DNA of 51,020 nucleotides from CAZJJZ01 sp964546505 (GCA_964546505.1 CAZJJZ010000007.1:1-51020), one strand, 5' to 3'; numbered from the stretch's first letter, positions 32,930 through 43,201 are shown. Program-made: numbers and translations. The notes: generated by a model from the letters alone, not told the origin.

Positions 32930-35485
32930 TTATTTAATTTCTCCTAAAACGAGAATATCTTTTTTAAAAACATTTACAATATTTTGATTGTCGGTCACCT
33001 CCAAAGTAACAGTATAATTGCCTGGTTTATCGAAGGTATGTGTCGGTTTGCGAGTACGGGAGGTTTCTCCATCACCAAAATCATATTTAAAAATCGCTGC
33101 GGGACCTTGAGTGCAACGTGGGTCGAATTCCACGCTCAAAGGTGCAATGCCACTCTCAACACTTGGTGTAAAACAAGCTGATAGTTCTACCGGACGGATA
33201 CTGATAATAATTTCCGCAGTACTACTTTGTCCATCTGCACTGCGGGCAGTTACTTTAGCAGTGAAATTACCAATGGATGTGTATTTATAACTGATTTGAG
33301 CGGTACCTATTCTGCGAGGAGAACCATCGCCAAAATCCCATTCATAGGTATTAATTTTGGTTCCTGGAGCGCTGGAACCACTGGCGTCGAAAGTAACGGT
33401 CAAAGGTGAATTGCCTTCGACAACATCTGCGGTTACACGTGCCTGCAAACCTTGTTGGGAAACATTGATAACCAAAACACTTTTGGACTGGTTTTTGGCC
33501 GAATCTGTAACATAAAGAGTGGCGTTATATACACCGGGCTCGGTGAAGACGTATTTGGCTGTTTCGCCAGTAGCTTCCATTTTACCATCCCCATCAAAAT
33601 CCCATTGGAAATCAACAATATTATTATCAGGGTCAGTTGAACCAGCGGCACTAAAGGATACTTCAAAGGGAGCCGTACCGCTGAGAGATTTGGCAGTGCC
33701 AGTTAATTTCGGGGTGGTATCGATGCTGGCTACCGGTGCAGACTCTTCTGTTTCGAGAGTGATTTTTTGAGTAGCTTGGCCCGTAAGTCCATCTCTATCC
33801 GTAACCGTCAACGACACCTCGTAAAGTCCCGGACGTTCATAAGTGTGTGTGGCAGTTCGTGTGGTAGCTTTCGGTGTACCATCGCCAAAATCCCATTCGT
33901 ACTTGACAATATCCGTGGTTGGCGAGGTGGACTTCTCACCCAAGAAAGTAATTTGTTTATTGCTAAAATACTTCCCGGTAGAGGTTGGTATGTCAATCAC
34001 TGCAGTTGGGGTATCGGTACCAGATACTGTAATGGTTTTTTCGGTTATTGCCGGCTCTTGACCTGTATTATCTGTAATCCGTAAAGCCACTTGATAATCT
34101 CCTACTTTGTCAAAAGTATGTTCCGCTTTCACACCAGAAGCGTCTTTGAAAGTGTTGCTACCAGTAAAATCCCAATCATAACTCAGAATTTTACCTGCTG
34201 GTGAAGAAGAGGCAGAGGCATCAAAAACTACTTTCAATGGGGCGCGACCGCTCTCGGGCGTAGCTGTAAAGCTGGCATTCAATTTCGCATTGGCAATAGT
34301 AATGTCTTTAGTAAAAGTTTGTGAAGCGTCTTCTTGAGTTTCGGTATTTCTGGCGGTAACAGTTAATTTAGCAGTAAATCTGCCTGTAGTCGTATAAATG
34401 TGAGTAACTTGTGGTGCTGTTGAAGTTTCACCGTCGCCAAAATCCCACTGATAAGTGAGGATTTCAAAGTTTCTTGGTGTGCTTTTTTGGATAGCACTTG
34501 AATCAAAAACAACGCTGAAGGGTGCGGTTTGTTGTAAAGTGTTTTCCGGCTCAGTCAAAATTTGTGCAGTTGTGGTCTCTGGGGTGGAAATATTGACCTG
34601 TTTGCCACTTAAGAAAATGAAGACAAATACCCAAATAGCCAAAAAGAAAAGCATAATAATGCTGGCAGTAATGCCACTGCGCATCCAGCGTGATTTGGTC
34701 GGCTTGTCTGTTTTGGGTACTAAAACTGCTTGGAAAAAGCCAATCACGGCCACAAAAAATGCAACAAAAACAACTATTCCAAAGATAATGTTGGTGAGTA
34801 AAATCAGTGCATTGGTAAATTCCGCCGCATTGACACCAAGTGTGGAAGCTAAACTATTGTCGCCATTGGCTGAGGTTTGGGAAACAAATACCAGAACGAA
34901 GATAACAAAGGCAATAATCGCAAAGATAAAAAATCCTAAACAGCCCCAAATTGCCTTACGTGGATCTGGAGCTTTAGCTGTGGGGCGTGAATTTGGATAG
35001 GCTTGATTTAGAGGTCTCCCATTTGGTGGAATTTGACCTGTAGCATATGCGTTACGGTAGTTTGGAGAGTTTTGGATAAACGCGCCAGGTTGTGGGTTGG
35101 AGCTTGGCATAGCCGACTGAGCCGCATATTGCTGTTGGTTTGTGGTGGGCATGGCCGACTGAGCCGCATATTGCTGTGAAGGTTGCTGTTGAGGTTGGTG
35201 AGGTGGAAAATTTTGCTGATATCCGGGATTGATGTTGGACGGATTCTGGCCAATAGGAATGTTTTGAGTATTTGGTGGCTGTGGCGCGAAGTTTTGAGCC
35301 GGGCTGACTGTGGATGAGGGTTGAGGGGCTGAATACTGAGCCGTATTAACAGCTGGCTGCTGATTTGGCTGATTTACTCCCTGAGGATTTACAGCTGGGG
35401 CAGGGTTTGGCGAAAAGTTTGGGTTTGCACCATTGTTATTACTAGTATTAACATTACTGAAAATATTTTGATTGGGGTTTTCCAT
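32930..35485 (-). CDS. PKD-repeat surface protein with disordered Pro/Gln-rich N-terminus
   Basis: An 851-residue protein. Residues 1-175 are Asn/Gln/Pro-rich and disordered, with a 14-residue tandem repeat (QQYAAQSAMP). Membrane segments lie near 183-203, 222-255 and 272-295. Six PKD domains fill the rest, each with a WDFGDG or similar core (for example YQWDFGDGETST, YEWDFGDGSPRR). PKD domains are beta-sandwiches in extracellular proteins for adhesion or spacing, so the repeats probably face out. It follows the 1547-residue PKD protein by 11 bases in the same operon. Confidence 0.88.
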   Translation of the reverse strand: MENPNQNIFSNVNTSNNNGANPNFSPNPAPAVNPQGVNQPNQQPAVNTAQYSAPQPSSTVSPAQNFAPQPPNTQNIPIGQNPSNINPGYQQNFPPHQPQQQPSQQYAAQSAMPTTNQQQYAAQSAMPSSNPQPGAFIQNSPNYRNAYATGQIPPNGRPLNQAYPNSRPTAKAPDPRKAIWGCLGFFIFAIIAFVIFVLVFVSQTSANGDNSLASTLGVNAAEFTNALILLTNIIFGIVVFVAFFVAVIGFFQAVLVPKTDKPTKSRWMRSGITASIIMLFFLAIWVFVFIFLSGKQVNISTPETTTAQILTEPENTLQQTAPFSVVFDSSAIQKSTPRNFEILTYQWDFGDGETSTAPQVTHIYTTTGRFTAKLTVTARNTETQEDASQTFTKDITIANAKLNASFTATPESGRAPLKVVFDASASSSPAGKILSYDWDFTGSNTFKDASGVKAEHTFDKVGDYQVALRITDNTGQEPAITEKTITVSGTDTPTAVIDIPTSTGKYFSNKQITFLGEKSTSPTTDIVKYEWDFGDGTPKATTRTATHTYERPGLYEVSLTVTDRDGLTGQATQKITLETEESAPVASIDTTPKLTGTAKSLSGTAPFEVSFSAAGSTDPDNNIVDFQWDFDGDGKMEATGETAKYVFTEPGVYNATLYVTDSAKNQSKSVLVINVSQQGLQARVTADVVEGNSPLTVTFDASGSSAPGTKINTYEWDFGDGSPRRIGTAQISYKYTSIGNFTAKVTARSADGQSSTAEIIISIRPVELSACFTPSVESGIAPLSVEFDPRCTQGPAAIFKYDFGDGETSRTRKPTHTFDKPGNYTVTLEVTDNQNIVNVFKKDILVLGEIK
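35106..35189. repeat. 42-bp tandem repeat in the PKD gene
   Basis: Two copies with a period of 42 bases; 35106-35135 and 35148-35177 differ at one base. They encode the 14-residue repeat QQYAAQSAMPxxNx. Confidence 0.85.
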
Positions 35486-35496
35486 TTGATTTTATT

Positions 35497-38400
35497 TTAA
35501 TCATTTTCCAAAGAATTTTTTTTCTTTCGACTGGCTTTGTTTGAAACTACAAAGAGTATAACATAGGCTGCCACACTTGCAATCAAGAGAGCCAGGTCAA
35601 CATGATTGGAAGCGTTAAATAGATTGGCGGCGAGGGTTTTGGAGAGCGTGGAATTATCCATGGTGACACGATTGCCTGTGGCGGGAGTAGTAGGATTGGC
35701 AGGCGCGGGTGCGGGAGTTGGAGCTGGTGCTTTTACATTCACAAAATTGTTCACAGATTTACTTTGTCCCTGATCATCTGTAACCGTCAATCTGGCGCGA
35801 TAGATTTTGTACTCGGTGTAATTGAAGCTGGGACTTTCTGAGGTCGATTGAATATCGTTGTCATTAACCCCATCACCATCAGCGTCGTTAGAGATATCAA
35901 AATCCCAAACATACTTAACTATTTTCGCTCCTGCTTGCTGATCTGCTCGAGAAGTATTGGTAAAACGCACATTTGTTCCTGAACCATCTTGTTGGCTGGT
36001 GAAAGCCGCAACGGGTGGTTTGGCAACTGATTGCACTACGATCTTAACCGGCTCGGAGGATGATTCACTGCCGTTGGAATCAGTTACTCGTAGTCTCACT
36101 CGGTATCCTTCTGCGTTTCCCTGTTGATATTTGTGCTGTACATTAGCTTTATTTGCTCCCGTAACAGTTGCGGATCCATCTCCAAAATCCCAGACATAAT
36201 TGGTAATTTTATCTCCTGCATCAGGATCACTGGAAGAGGAGGTAAAACTGACTGTCTCACCGGCAGAAATTGTGGTTCTATCCACACTAAATTTAGCTAT
36301 GGGCGCTTTATTCGGACCATTTACTACCTCAATTACCGGCTGAGGAATATCCAGATAACGAGGACTATTTCGCGGAGCATCTGTGGAAGCTATCACATTG
36401 TCATTATCTGTCATTTCTGCACCAATTTTATAGCGTACTTTCTCACCGGACTCGCCAGAAGTGCCTAGGGTCAACCTTGCTTGCGGTGATTTAGTAATCT
36501 GCAATCCTCTTCTTTCATCATCAATAATATTCCCACTCTGATCAACTTTGCTATACCACCACTTGTATTGGGTAATCTGACCGTCTGGGTCATTTGGATT
36601 TACCAAAGAAACGTCCAGGTTTACAGGTGTAACTAAATTTTTAGCATCAACCGGAATGGCGTTGAGCGAGCGTGCTTCAGGTGGCAGACTAACAACTAGA
36701 ATATTTACTGTGTCTTCAGCCTTCTGAGTTACATCCCTTTCATTGGTAGCGGTTAATTTGACAGTGTATGGCTTACCTTCGTCGGATAGAGACTTGAAAT
36801 TATGGGATACAGTTCTGGAAACTGCTTGCTTTTCACCATTATTAATATTCCAAGCATAGGTTAATCTTCTTCCAGTACCATCGGTGTTGACAGATTTTTC
36901 GGCATCAAAAATTAAGGTATCCTTACGATTGACCGGAATCACATTTTCGATCTTCTTACCGTTGAGGTCAGTGGCTTCAGTGGGTAAAACTTCAACGTTG
37001 TTTTTCTTGACGGTGATGATGGGAATAGGCGCTTCAGCATTGCCGATAGTAATGGTTCTGGTCAGAGAATTTTCTACGTCATCTTTATCAAAAACTGTCA
37101 CAGTGGATTTGAATTTACCGACAGATTTGTAGGCGTGGGAGACGATTTGAGTGTCAGTACCTGTGTCGCCATCCCTATCTACAGTAGGATTGTATTCACC
37201 AGTTGCAGTTTCTCCATCGCCGAAGTCAATTTCGTAGCTGGAGGCTTCTGGACTGGAAAACAGGAAATCAACTTTTGCCTGAGGTTGATCTGGTCCGCTT
37301 GATGTGGTTGTCTCACCTTCATCATCAGTGTCATTTGTGGCTGAGTTGGCAGACTGTAAAATGCTAACCGGTTTCATATTGCCCCAATAAAGTGACAAAA
37401 CCGAAGTGACTTCAACAGCTGTTTCAAAAGGCTCTGAAATGCTGTTTTGATCCTTTTGTTCTCTGACCACAAGTTTAATCGTGTAATTTCCAGGCTGGGT
37501 AAACTTGATCAGTGGATTGGAGGTTTCTGTAGAAAACCTACTCAACTCACTGCAATTGGTTTGGCTGGTTTTTAATGCGTCTGGAATCTGATCTCCATTT
37601 AAATTGGCCTCTATCAGAACACAATTTTCCGTGTCAATATCCCATTGGTATTCCAGTACGGTCGGTGGCGTGGTATCGTCTGGATCAAAAGTTAATTTGG
37701 AGCTCTGCAGAAGAAAAGTTGAGGGAAGGTTCTCTTTGTTATTGATTAATTTAAAACCAGCAATTGGTTTTTGAGAGGTGATTTGGATAATTTTGGAATC
37801 ATTCAAAGCAGCTTCGTTACCATCGCCTACATTCAAATCCACTCGATAAGTCCCTGGAGCTTTAAAAACACATTCCAATTCATCTCCACCCGAGTCTTTT
37901 TTGCAAACATCGCGCTTGACGTTGTCGGTCGAATCGTATTGTACTGCCTCCGAACCTTTTTTGTTTATATCCACAACTTTCCAATTTTTTGTAGAATTGG
38001 TTGGAGATGATTCTGAACCGTCAAAAATAATTTCTTCTCCTCCTCTACCCGTTTGTGGTTGACTGCCAATTCTAGGAGCAACATCTGCAACTACCAGGGT
38101 AAAGATTTTTCGATCTACAATATTGTTTTTGTTATATACTTCGAGTTTGATACGGTAAGAGCCATTCTTTGTGTACTTTACTGTCTTTTGTAGGTTATTG
38201 TTTGAAACATCCAATAAAGCGTCGTTATCGGTATTTTCTACCCCGAAATTCCATTTAATCTTGGCATTTTCTTCTTTAACAAAATCATCCTTATTATTTG
38301 CTGATTTGGTTTTAGTTGCGTCAAACACAATTCCTGCCGACGCTTCATCCAAAGTATAGTAAACTACGGATCTTTCTGTTTCTATCATCCCTTCGTCGTC

Positions 38401-40140
38401 ATATTTCAAAACTGTAGTTTCTGCTGCACCAGCAGAAGTTTTGGTAGTTAAATTGATTTTAGTTGCTGGCGGATTAACTTTGATATCTATGTAAGAAATT
38501 CCGGCAGCAATTTCTTCGGAAAATTTGACGTTAGTGGCAGGATTCAGCTTTTCTGATGCAGGTACTTTGACGCTGACACGATAGGTTCCTGCTTGATCGA
38601 AAGTACAGGAGGCAGTAGGGCCTTTAGCTGTGTAAGTAACTGGAGCGTCCTTTGGGTTTGGGGTTTCTTCCTGTGCAACAGTTAACCCTGAACATGTTTC
38701 GACAGGGAATGTCCATTCTATTTCATCATTCTCAATAGATTGCCCTGATGGGTCCTTGGATCCAACTGTAGAGAAATTGACGATTAAGGGTGCATTGCCT
38801 TCTGTGATGTCGGCATCCAGCGCGGCATAAACATATTTTAAGTTTGAAATAATGCTGTAGATTTCTTGGAGAGATTGTAAATAAGTGACCAAATTAGAAG
38901 TAGCGGGGAAGTCGGTGGATTTGGCAGATGGTGGCAAGCTGGCATAAACAATGTCATTACCATTATTTGGCGCAGCATTGTAATCAGAGAATAAAGCGTT
39001 GAATGCATCCGAGGCCACGCCTACAGAATTGACTGCTGTTCTGATAGTATTTAGTCTTTGGAAATAAATATACAAACGTTCATTGTATGCTGTCTTAATC
39101 ACTGTTTCACCTGATGCACCTGTTGTCGCGATAAAGCGATTCAACTCTTTTTGAATTTCACTTGCCGGGCCCAGAGCGCTGTTCCAATAATCTCTGATGT
39201 CTTTCTGGTCAGGATCTTCAGTACAGTTGTTTTGTCCAGCTGTATTGAGTTGATAGCAGCCTTTTTCACGAATAGTTTTTTCGTAATCCCGAATATTGAT
39301 CACCCATGTGCTTCGACGTTCATTTATTAATGTACTAAGCTCTCTTTGGAATTCTGGTGTAGCGTAACTGTTGTTCAATAAATTACCTAAACTGGCAATT
39401 TCCTTATCCACTGTATCTGCCAGTAAATTATTACAACTGATAAAGTTCGGTAGGACACAGGATTTTACTTGAACGTTAAGCGTATTGTTGAGATTGGTTT
39501 TGACCAAGTTGAACTGATTATTGGCCATCAAATAAAATCGATAGTTGTTGGCCATGTCTTCAATCACTTCTTGCAAGGTTCGTACGGTGTAGTTGATTCC
39601 TTCTCTGCCGGCTACACCACGAATTGGCGAACCTGAACCTCCAACTGTTCCTTTTTCATTGTCGCTTGGCGCTAGTAAAATGGTATTTACAATAGCAAAT
39701 GAACTTAAAATGATAATAATACCGATTAACGCTCCGCTAATAGCCTGTTTTCCTTTTTTGGAACCATCGCCTTTACCCGCGTCTGTGACGTAGAGAAAAC
39801 CTCCATAAATAATAATGACCACAGCAATCAAACCCAGAAATCCCAAGAAAAAGTTTACAACATTCAAAATAAAACTTCTGGCATCAGTGGCTTGAGTCAA
39901 ACCGGGTGCATAGCCTTCTGTACTAGGTGGAGCCAATTCCCCTCTGAAGTCAGTAAAGCTGACTACTTTGTTTTTATCCCCTCCTAGTAGGAAGTCAGCT
40001 TCGTTTACTTTACCATCTCCGTTTGCGTCATTCGTACCAAGCGCAGACCAGATGTCGGCTTGTGCTATGGGAGTGAGCCCTGTGACGCTGACAAGGCCAA
40101 TAGTTAGCAGTAAGAGTATTTTTGTTTTGAGGGATTTCAT
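35497..40140 (-). CDS. Giant PKD-repeat protein with pilin-like membrane module (1547 aa)
   Basis: A signal peptide (~1-28) comes first. A dockerin or EF-hand-like loop NDANGDGKVNEADF follows near residue 36. A VirB2/TrbC-like two-helix module lies at ~90-165 (FLGLIAVVIIIYGGFLYVTD, then GIIIILSSFAIVNTILL). A helical region at ~185-420 is followed by about eight to nine PKD-type domains (several degenerate, others with WDFGDG). A final membrane helix (~1512-1532) and a basic tail close the protein. The bulk is probably outside, anchored at both ends. It shares the two-helix module with the two upstream genes, linking all four into one surface assembly. Confidence 0.88.
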   Translation of the reverse strand: MKSLKTKILLLLTIGLVSVTGLTPIAQADIWSALGTNDANGDGKVNEADFLLGGDKNKVVSFTDFRGELAPPSTEGYAPGLTQATDARSFILNVVNFFLGFLGLIAVVIIIYGGFLYVTDAGKGDGSKKGKQAISGALIGIIIILSSFAIVNTILLAPSDNEKGTVGGSGSPIRGVAGREGINYTVRTLQEVIEDMANNYRFYLMANNQFNLVKTNLNNTLNVQVKSCVLPNFISCNNLLADTVDKEIASLGNLLNNSYATPEFQRELSTLINERRSTWVINIRDYEKTIREKGCYQLNTAGQNNCTEDPDQKDIRDYWNSALGPASEIQKELNRFIATTGASGETVIKTAYNERLYIYFQRLNTIRTAVNSVGVASDAFNALFSDYNAAPNNGNDIVYASLPPSAKSTDFPATSNLVTYLQSLQEIYSIISNLKYVYAALDADITEGNAPLIVNFSTVGSKDPSGQSIENDEIEWTFPVETCSGLTVAQEETPNPKDAPVTYTAKGPTASCTFDQAGTYRVSVKVPASEKLNPATNVKFSEEIAAGISYIDIKVNPPATKINLTTKTSAGAAETTVLKYDDEGMIETERSVVYYTLDEASAGIVFDATKTKSANNKDDFVKEENAKIKWNFGVENTDNDALLDVSNNNLQKTVKYTKNGSYRIKLEVYNKNNIVDRKIFTLVVADVAPRIGSQPQTGRGGEEIIFDGSESSPTNSTKNWKVVDINKKGSEAVQYDSTDNVKRDVCKKDSGGDELECVFKAPGTYRVDLNVGDGNEAALNDSKIIQITSQKPIAGFKLINNKENLPSTFLLQSSKLTFDPDDTTPPTVLEYQWDIDTENCVLIEANLNGDQIPDALKTSQTNCSELSRFSTETSNPLIKFTQPGNYTIKLVVREQKDQNSISEPFETAVEVTSVLSLYWGNMKPVSILQSANSATNDTDDEGETTTSSGPDQPQAKVDFLFSSPEASSYEIDFGDGETATGEYNPTVDRDGDTGTDTQIVSHAYKSVGKFKSTVTVFDKDDVENSLTRTITIGNAEAPIPIITVKKNNVEVLPTEATDLNGKKIENVIPVNRKDTLIFDAEKSVNTDGTGRRLTYAWNINNGEKQAVSRTVSHNFKSLSDEGKPYTVKLTATNERDVTQKAEDTVNILVVSLPPEARSLNAIPVDAKNLVTPVNLDVSLVNPNDPDGQITQYKWWYSKVDQSGNIIDDERRGLQITKSPQARLTLGTSGESGEKVRYKIGAEMTDNDNVIASTDAPRNSPRYLDIPQPVIEVVNGPNKAPIAKFSVDRTTISAGETVSFTSSSSDPDAGDKITNYVWDFGDGSATVTGANKANVQHKYQQGNAEGYRVRLRVTDSNGSESSSEPVKIVVQSVAKPPVAAFTSQQDGSGTNVRFTNTSRADQQAGAKIVKYVWDFDISNDADGDGVNDNDIQSTSESPSFNYTEYKIYRARLTVTDDQGQSKSVNNFVNVKAPAPTPAPAPANPTTPATGNRVTMDNSTLSKTLAANLFNASNHVDLALLIASVAAYVILFVVSNKASRKKKNSLEND

Positions 40141-40186
40141 AGCGGTTGTTTAGTGTTTTATTTTGTAAGTATAATTGGCGGCCTAT

Positions 40187-41158
40187 TTATGTTGATTGGC
40201 CGGGAACAGCGAGGTTTTGAATTTCAACGGTTTCTTGATTTCCTCCTGTGTCGATACGAATAACTGTATTAACTATTGCGAATGCACCCATAGAAATGAT
40301 TAAGCCAATAATAGCGGCATAGAGGATTTTTTTGGCTTTACCTGCTTGATCGCCACCCAAGGAAATGACATAGAGGTAACCAGCATAGATAATCAGCAGA
40401 ACCGCGATAGTGGCAATAAATCCCGATACAAAATTTGTGATGGTAACTACCAGTCTCTTGAATGATTCCACATCACTGAGGCGGCTACCCTGATTTGGGA
40501 ACACAATTTGGAAAACAATAACTTCCACCAAACCTGCCAAAACCAAACCGCCAATTGCCCAGGTTAACTGTGCCTTTGCCTTCTTTAGCTGTTCTTGATC
40601 ACCGCGCGAGGTAACCAGTCTAGCTCCGGCAATAACGATAAAAAGAACAGCAATGCTGGGCATAATTACTCTGAGAATATTGGTAAATCCACCTATTAAA
40701 GCATTGATGTTTTCCGCGCTTTGTTTCATATCTGCGGAAGTTCGGAAAGTCTCACCTTCCACTCCCCAAATCGCCTTAACCAACTGATCGGCGATAATAA
40801 TAGTCACCAATCCAAAAGCTGCCAAACGGATGTTCTTTTTTGCTTTCTTCATCTCCTCGTCAGCGTTTTGTTGCACCATCACCAGCTTTACCCCGGAAAT
40901 GACCATAATAATCGTGGCAATTGATCCGATAATATATTTCACCAGATCAACCACATACAAGATAACACTACTTACTTTACTGGCACCGGCTTGATAAGTT
41001 TGATTGGCGTGACCTGCATCCATACTGGGTAAAGCAGTTTGATCGCCAATTTCTCTAATCAGATTTGATTGCGCCAACACAATCATCTGTTGTGACTGCA
41101 ATACCAGCACTATGCTGATTAAGACAAACAGCCCAATTTTTACAAACATTTTAGTCAT
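40187..41158 (-). CDS. Triple-module VirB2/TrbC-like membrane protein
   Basis: A 323-residue protein. A signal peptide (~1-29) precedes three two-helix modules at about 48-120, 150-222 and 232-308. Each has a first helix, a GG or AG turn with a charged K/D loop (MVQQNADEEMKKAKKN, LVTSRGDQEQLKKAKA, YVISLGGDQAGKAKK) and a second helix with GL-II. Single modules of this kind are annotated as pilin-like conjugal transfer proteins (VirB2, Mbov_0395-like). Three in one chain are unlike a normal pilin. The ATG overlaps the stop of the previous gene by one base. Confidence 0.8.
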   Translation of the reverse strand: MTKMFVKIGLFVLISIVLVLQSQQMIVLAQSNLIREIGDQTALPSMDAGHANQTYQAGASKVSSVILYVVDLVKYIIGSIATIIMVISGVKLVMVQQNADEEMKKAKKNIRLAAFGLVTIIIADQLVKAIWGVEGETFRTSADMKQSAENINALIGGFTNILRVIMPSIAVLFIVIAGARLVTSRGDQEQLKKAKAQLTWAIGGLVLAGLVEVIVFQIVFPNQGSRLSDVESFKRLVVTITNFVSGFIATIAVLLIIYAGYLYVISLGGDQAGKAKKILYAAIIGLIISMGAFAIVNTVIRIDTGGNQETVEIQNLAVPGQST

Positions 41159-42285
41159 TATTGGGGTGAGTTTAAATCTATCGGTGAGGTGGTGTCTGGC
41201 GCATTGGTGACAGCAGTGGAAGCTCCAGCATCAAATCGGCCGCTGAGGAAAGTGGAAACGATAGCAAATGCACCATAAATAATCAAAAAGCCTATCACAG
41301 ACAGTTGAATGATTTTTTTGCCTTTTTCTTTCATATTATTATCCACTCCACCAAACATGTACATAATGCCTCCCGCCACAATACTCAGAACTGCCAGAGG
41401 CCCCAGAATACTTACTAATAGATTGGTAAAACCAACGATTTCTTTAATACCTTGCGACAAATTGAGACCGGCTTCCACTCCGCCAGTACTGGGGTAGCGA
41501 GTAGTGTCGACTTTAAAGAGCACATTGTTGACAATCGGGTCAGCTAAAATGATAAATAGCAAACCTACCAAGCTAATAACTACCGATCGTCGGTCTTTTT
41601 TGACTTCATCTGGATTGCCACCTCCAATGGACACCATCCTGAGAGCGTTAATGGTCAGGGTAAATACTGCCAAACCACCAATGATATACTTGATAAAGAT
41701 AATGAGATTCTGAACAAATCTGTTAAATAAAGTGCTGCGTACCACCAAAGTATTAGGGTCTTTCAAAAATCCGCCAGCCACACATCCCATGTTATTAGCT
41801 GATGGCAAATAACCCTGCTCTACGCAGTTTCCTACTGCAAAAATCCGCACTATTTCACCTGATAAACCAATTAATACCAATCCCACAATTGACCAGATAA
41901 TCGTGGCCTGCTGCTTTTTCCATACCTCCTCATTACCATCAGAAGTGATCATTTTGAATCCGCCAAAAACTAGTCCGGCAACCGCCAAAGTTCCCAAAAT
42001 ATAGCGGAAATTTAAGATTAAGCCCACCACCAAGCCAGCAAAACCACTTTGAAAGTCCTGAATAGCGCCAGGATCCTGTACGGCTCCCTTATAATTCGCT
42101 GCGGAAGGCAAAGGCAAACTACCCGCCGCAAAAGTAACCGGCCAGGTAGCCAGAGTCAAACAGACAATGCACAGCATCAAGAGCAGGACTTTTTGATAGG
42201 CGGTGAAACCGACTTTTGGTACTTGTGCACTTGCTTTTGGTCTGATGATTTGTTTTTCGCTTAGTTGGTTGGAACGGGCGAACAT
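41158..42285 (-). CDS. Triple-module VirB2/TrbC-like membrane protein, operon leader
   Basis: A 375-residue protein. An N-terminal hydrophobic segment (~32-54) precedes three two-helix modules at about 88-152, 185-262 and 288-352, with loops MITSDGNEEVWKKQQA, MVSIGGGNPDEVKKDRR and MFGGVDNNMKEKGKK. It is a paralogue of the next gene by layout. Two cysteines (near 152 and 167) lie between modules 1 and 2. It is the first gene of the PKD/pilin operon, with a good promoter at 42312-42340. Confidence 0.8.
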   Translation of the reverse strand: MFARSNQLSEKQIIRPKASAQVPKVGFTAYQKVLLLMLCIVCLTLATWPVTFAAGSLPLPSAANYKGAVQDPGAIQDFQSGFAGLVVGLILNFRYILGTLAVAGLVFGGFKMITSDGNEEVWKKQQATIIWSIVGLVLIGLSGEIVRIFAVGNCVEQGYLPSANNMGCVAGGFLKDPNTLVVRSTLFNRFVQNLIIFIKYIIGGLAVFTLTINALRMVSIGGGNPDEVKKDRRSVVISLVGLLFIILADPIVNNVLFKVDTTRYPSTGGVEAGLNLSQGIKEIVGFTNLLVSILGPLAVLSIVAGGIMYMFGGVDNNMKEKGKKIIQLSVIGFLIIYGAFAIVSTFLSGRFDAGASTAVTNAPDTTSPIDLNSPQ

Positions 42286-42311
42286 TTAGTTTTTTGATGA
42301 TAAATCCTTAT

Positions 42312-42340
42312 ATTTTAGCAAATTTTATGGATTTTGACAA
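42312..42340 (-). promoter_or_regulatory. Promoter of the pilin-like/PKD operon
   Basis: On the minus strand TTGTCA (42335-42340), 17-base spacer, TAAAAT (42312-42317). The ATG is 26 bases beyond the -10 box. Confidence 0.7.
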
Positions 42341-42376
42341 AGCTTTAATCATCTGAAGAAAGGATTTCAAATCAGC

Positions 42377-42405
42377 TTGAATTGTTTGGCCTTTTCTGTT
42401 TAAAT
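42377..42405 (+). promoter_or_regulatory. Promoter of the secE operon
   Basis: TTGAAT (42377-42382), 17-base spacer, TTAAAT (42400-42405). The start codon of secE lies 29 bases further, with AAGG before it. Confidence 0.6.
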
Positions 42406-42434
42406 TCATCTGCTTTACATTTTAAGGTCAGTTT

Positions 42435-42653
42435 ATGTCTAAAAAAGCAGGAAATGCAGTGGTTAATTATTTCCGGGATAGTTTTGAGGAATTCCGCAAA
42501 GTTACTTGGCCTACCAAGGAACATGCGCTCAAAATTATTTTGATTGTAATGGTTTTTACTGTTGGTATGGGTATTTTTACCGGCGCTTTTGACGCACTGT
42601 TCAGTTTTGGCTATCAACAGCTCTTAAATCTCTCTCAATCTATTAAGTTTTAA
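42435..42653 (+). CDS. secE: Preprotein translocase subunit SecE
   Basis: A 72-residue, single-helix SecE. The amphipathic part carries FEEFRKVTWPTKEH (residues ~18-31), the SecE signature, followed by one membrane segment (~33-55). It clamps the SecY channel. It starts the secE-nusG-rplK-rplA operon and is two bases from nusG. Confidence 0.95.
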   Translation: MSKKAGNAVVNYFRDSFEEFRKVTWPTKEHALKIILIVMVFTVGMGIFTGAFDALFSFGYQQLLNLSQSIKF

Positions 42654-42655
42654 AC

Positions 42656-43201
42656 ATGGCAAGACAAGCAGAAAACACCGGACGACATTGGTATGTGATC
42701 CACACCTATTCAGGTTATGAAGATGCTGTGGCGGAAGCTCTTAAGCAAAGAATCGACTCCCTGAATATGCAGGATTTGATTTTTGACGTGGTAGTGCCCA
42801 AAGAAACACAAATCGTGATCAAAAAAGGCGAACCGATTACAGAGAAAAAAAGAATATTCCCAGGTTATGTCTTGGTAGATATGGTAGTAACTGACGACTC
42901 CTGGTATGTAGTTCGAAACACTCCCAATGTAACTGGCTTTGTGGGAGCTGGCAATACACCGGTTCCAGTATCACCTGACGAATTCAACGTGGTAAAGAAA
43001 CAAATGGGTGAAGCGGAAGCTAAATTTAAGATCGATTTCAGTGTTGGCGATCATGTTATCATTTTGGATGGTCCGTTTGTAAACTACGATGGCATTGTGA
43101 ATAAGGTTGATGAAGAAAAAGGTAAGGTAAAAGTATTAATTTCCATTTTCGGTAGAGAAACACCAATGGAGCTAGACTTTACTCAGGTAAAAAAGAAATA
43201 A
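42656..43201 (+). CDS. nusG: Transcription elongation/antitermination factor NusG
   Basis: A 181-residue protein. The NGN domain (about 10-120) has WYVIHTYSGYEDAVAEAL and PGYVLVDMVV. The KOW domain (~128-178) has VGDHVIILDGPF. It couples RNA polymerase with the ribosome and Rho. The downstream gene starts on its last base (TAATG overlap). Confidence 0.97.
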   Translation: MARQAENTGRHWYVIHTYSGYEDAVAEALKQRIDSLNMQDLIFDVVVPKETQIVIKKGEPITEKKRIFPGYVLVDMVVTDDSWYVVRNTPNVTGFVGAGNTPVPVSPDEFNVVKKQMGEAEAKFKIDFSVGDHVIILDGPFVNYDGIVNKVDEEKGKVKVLISIFGRETPMELDFTQVKKK

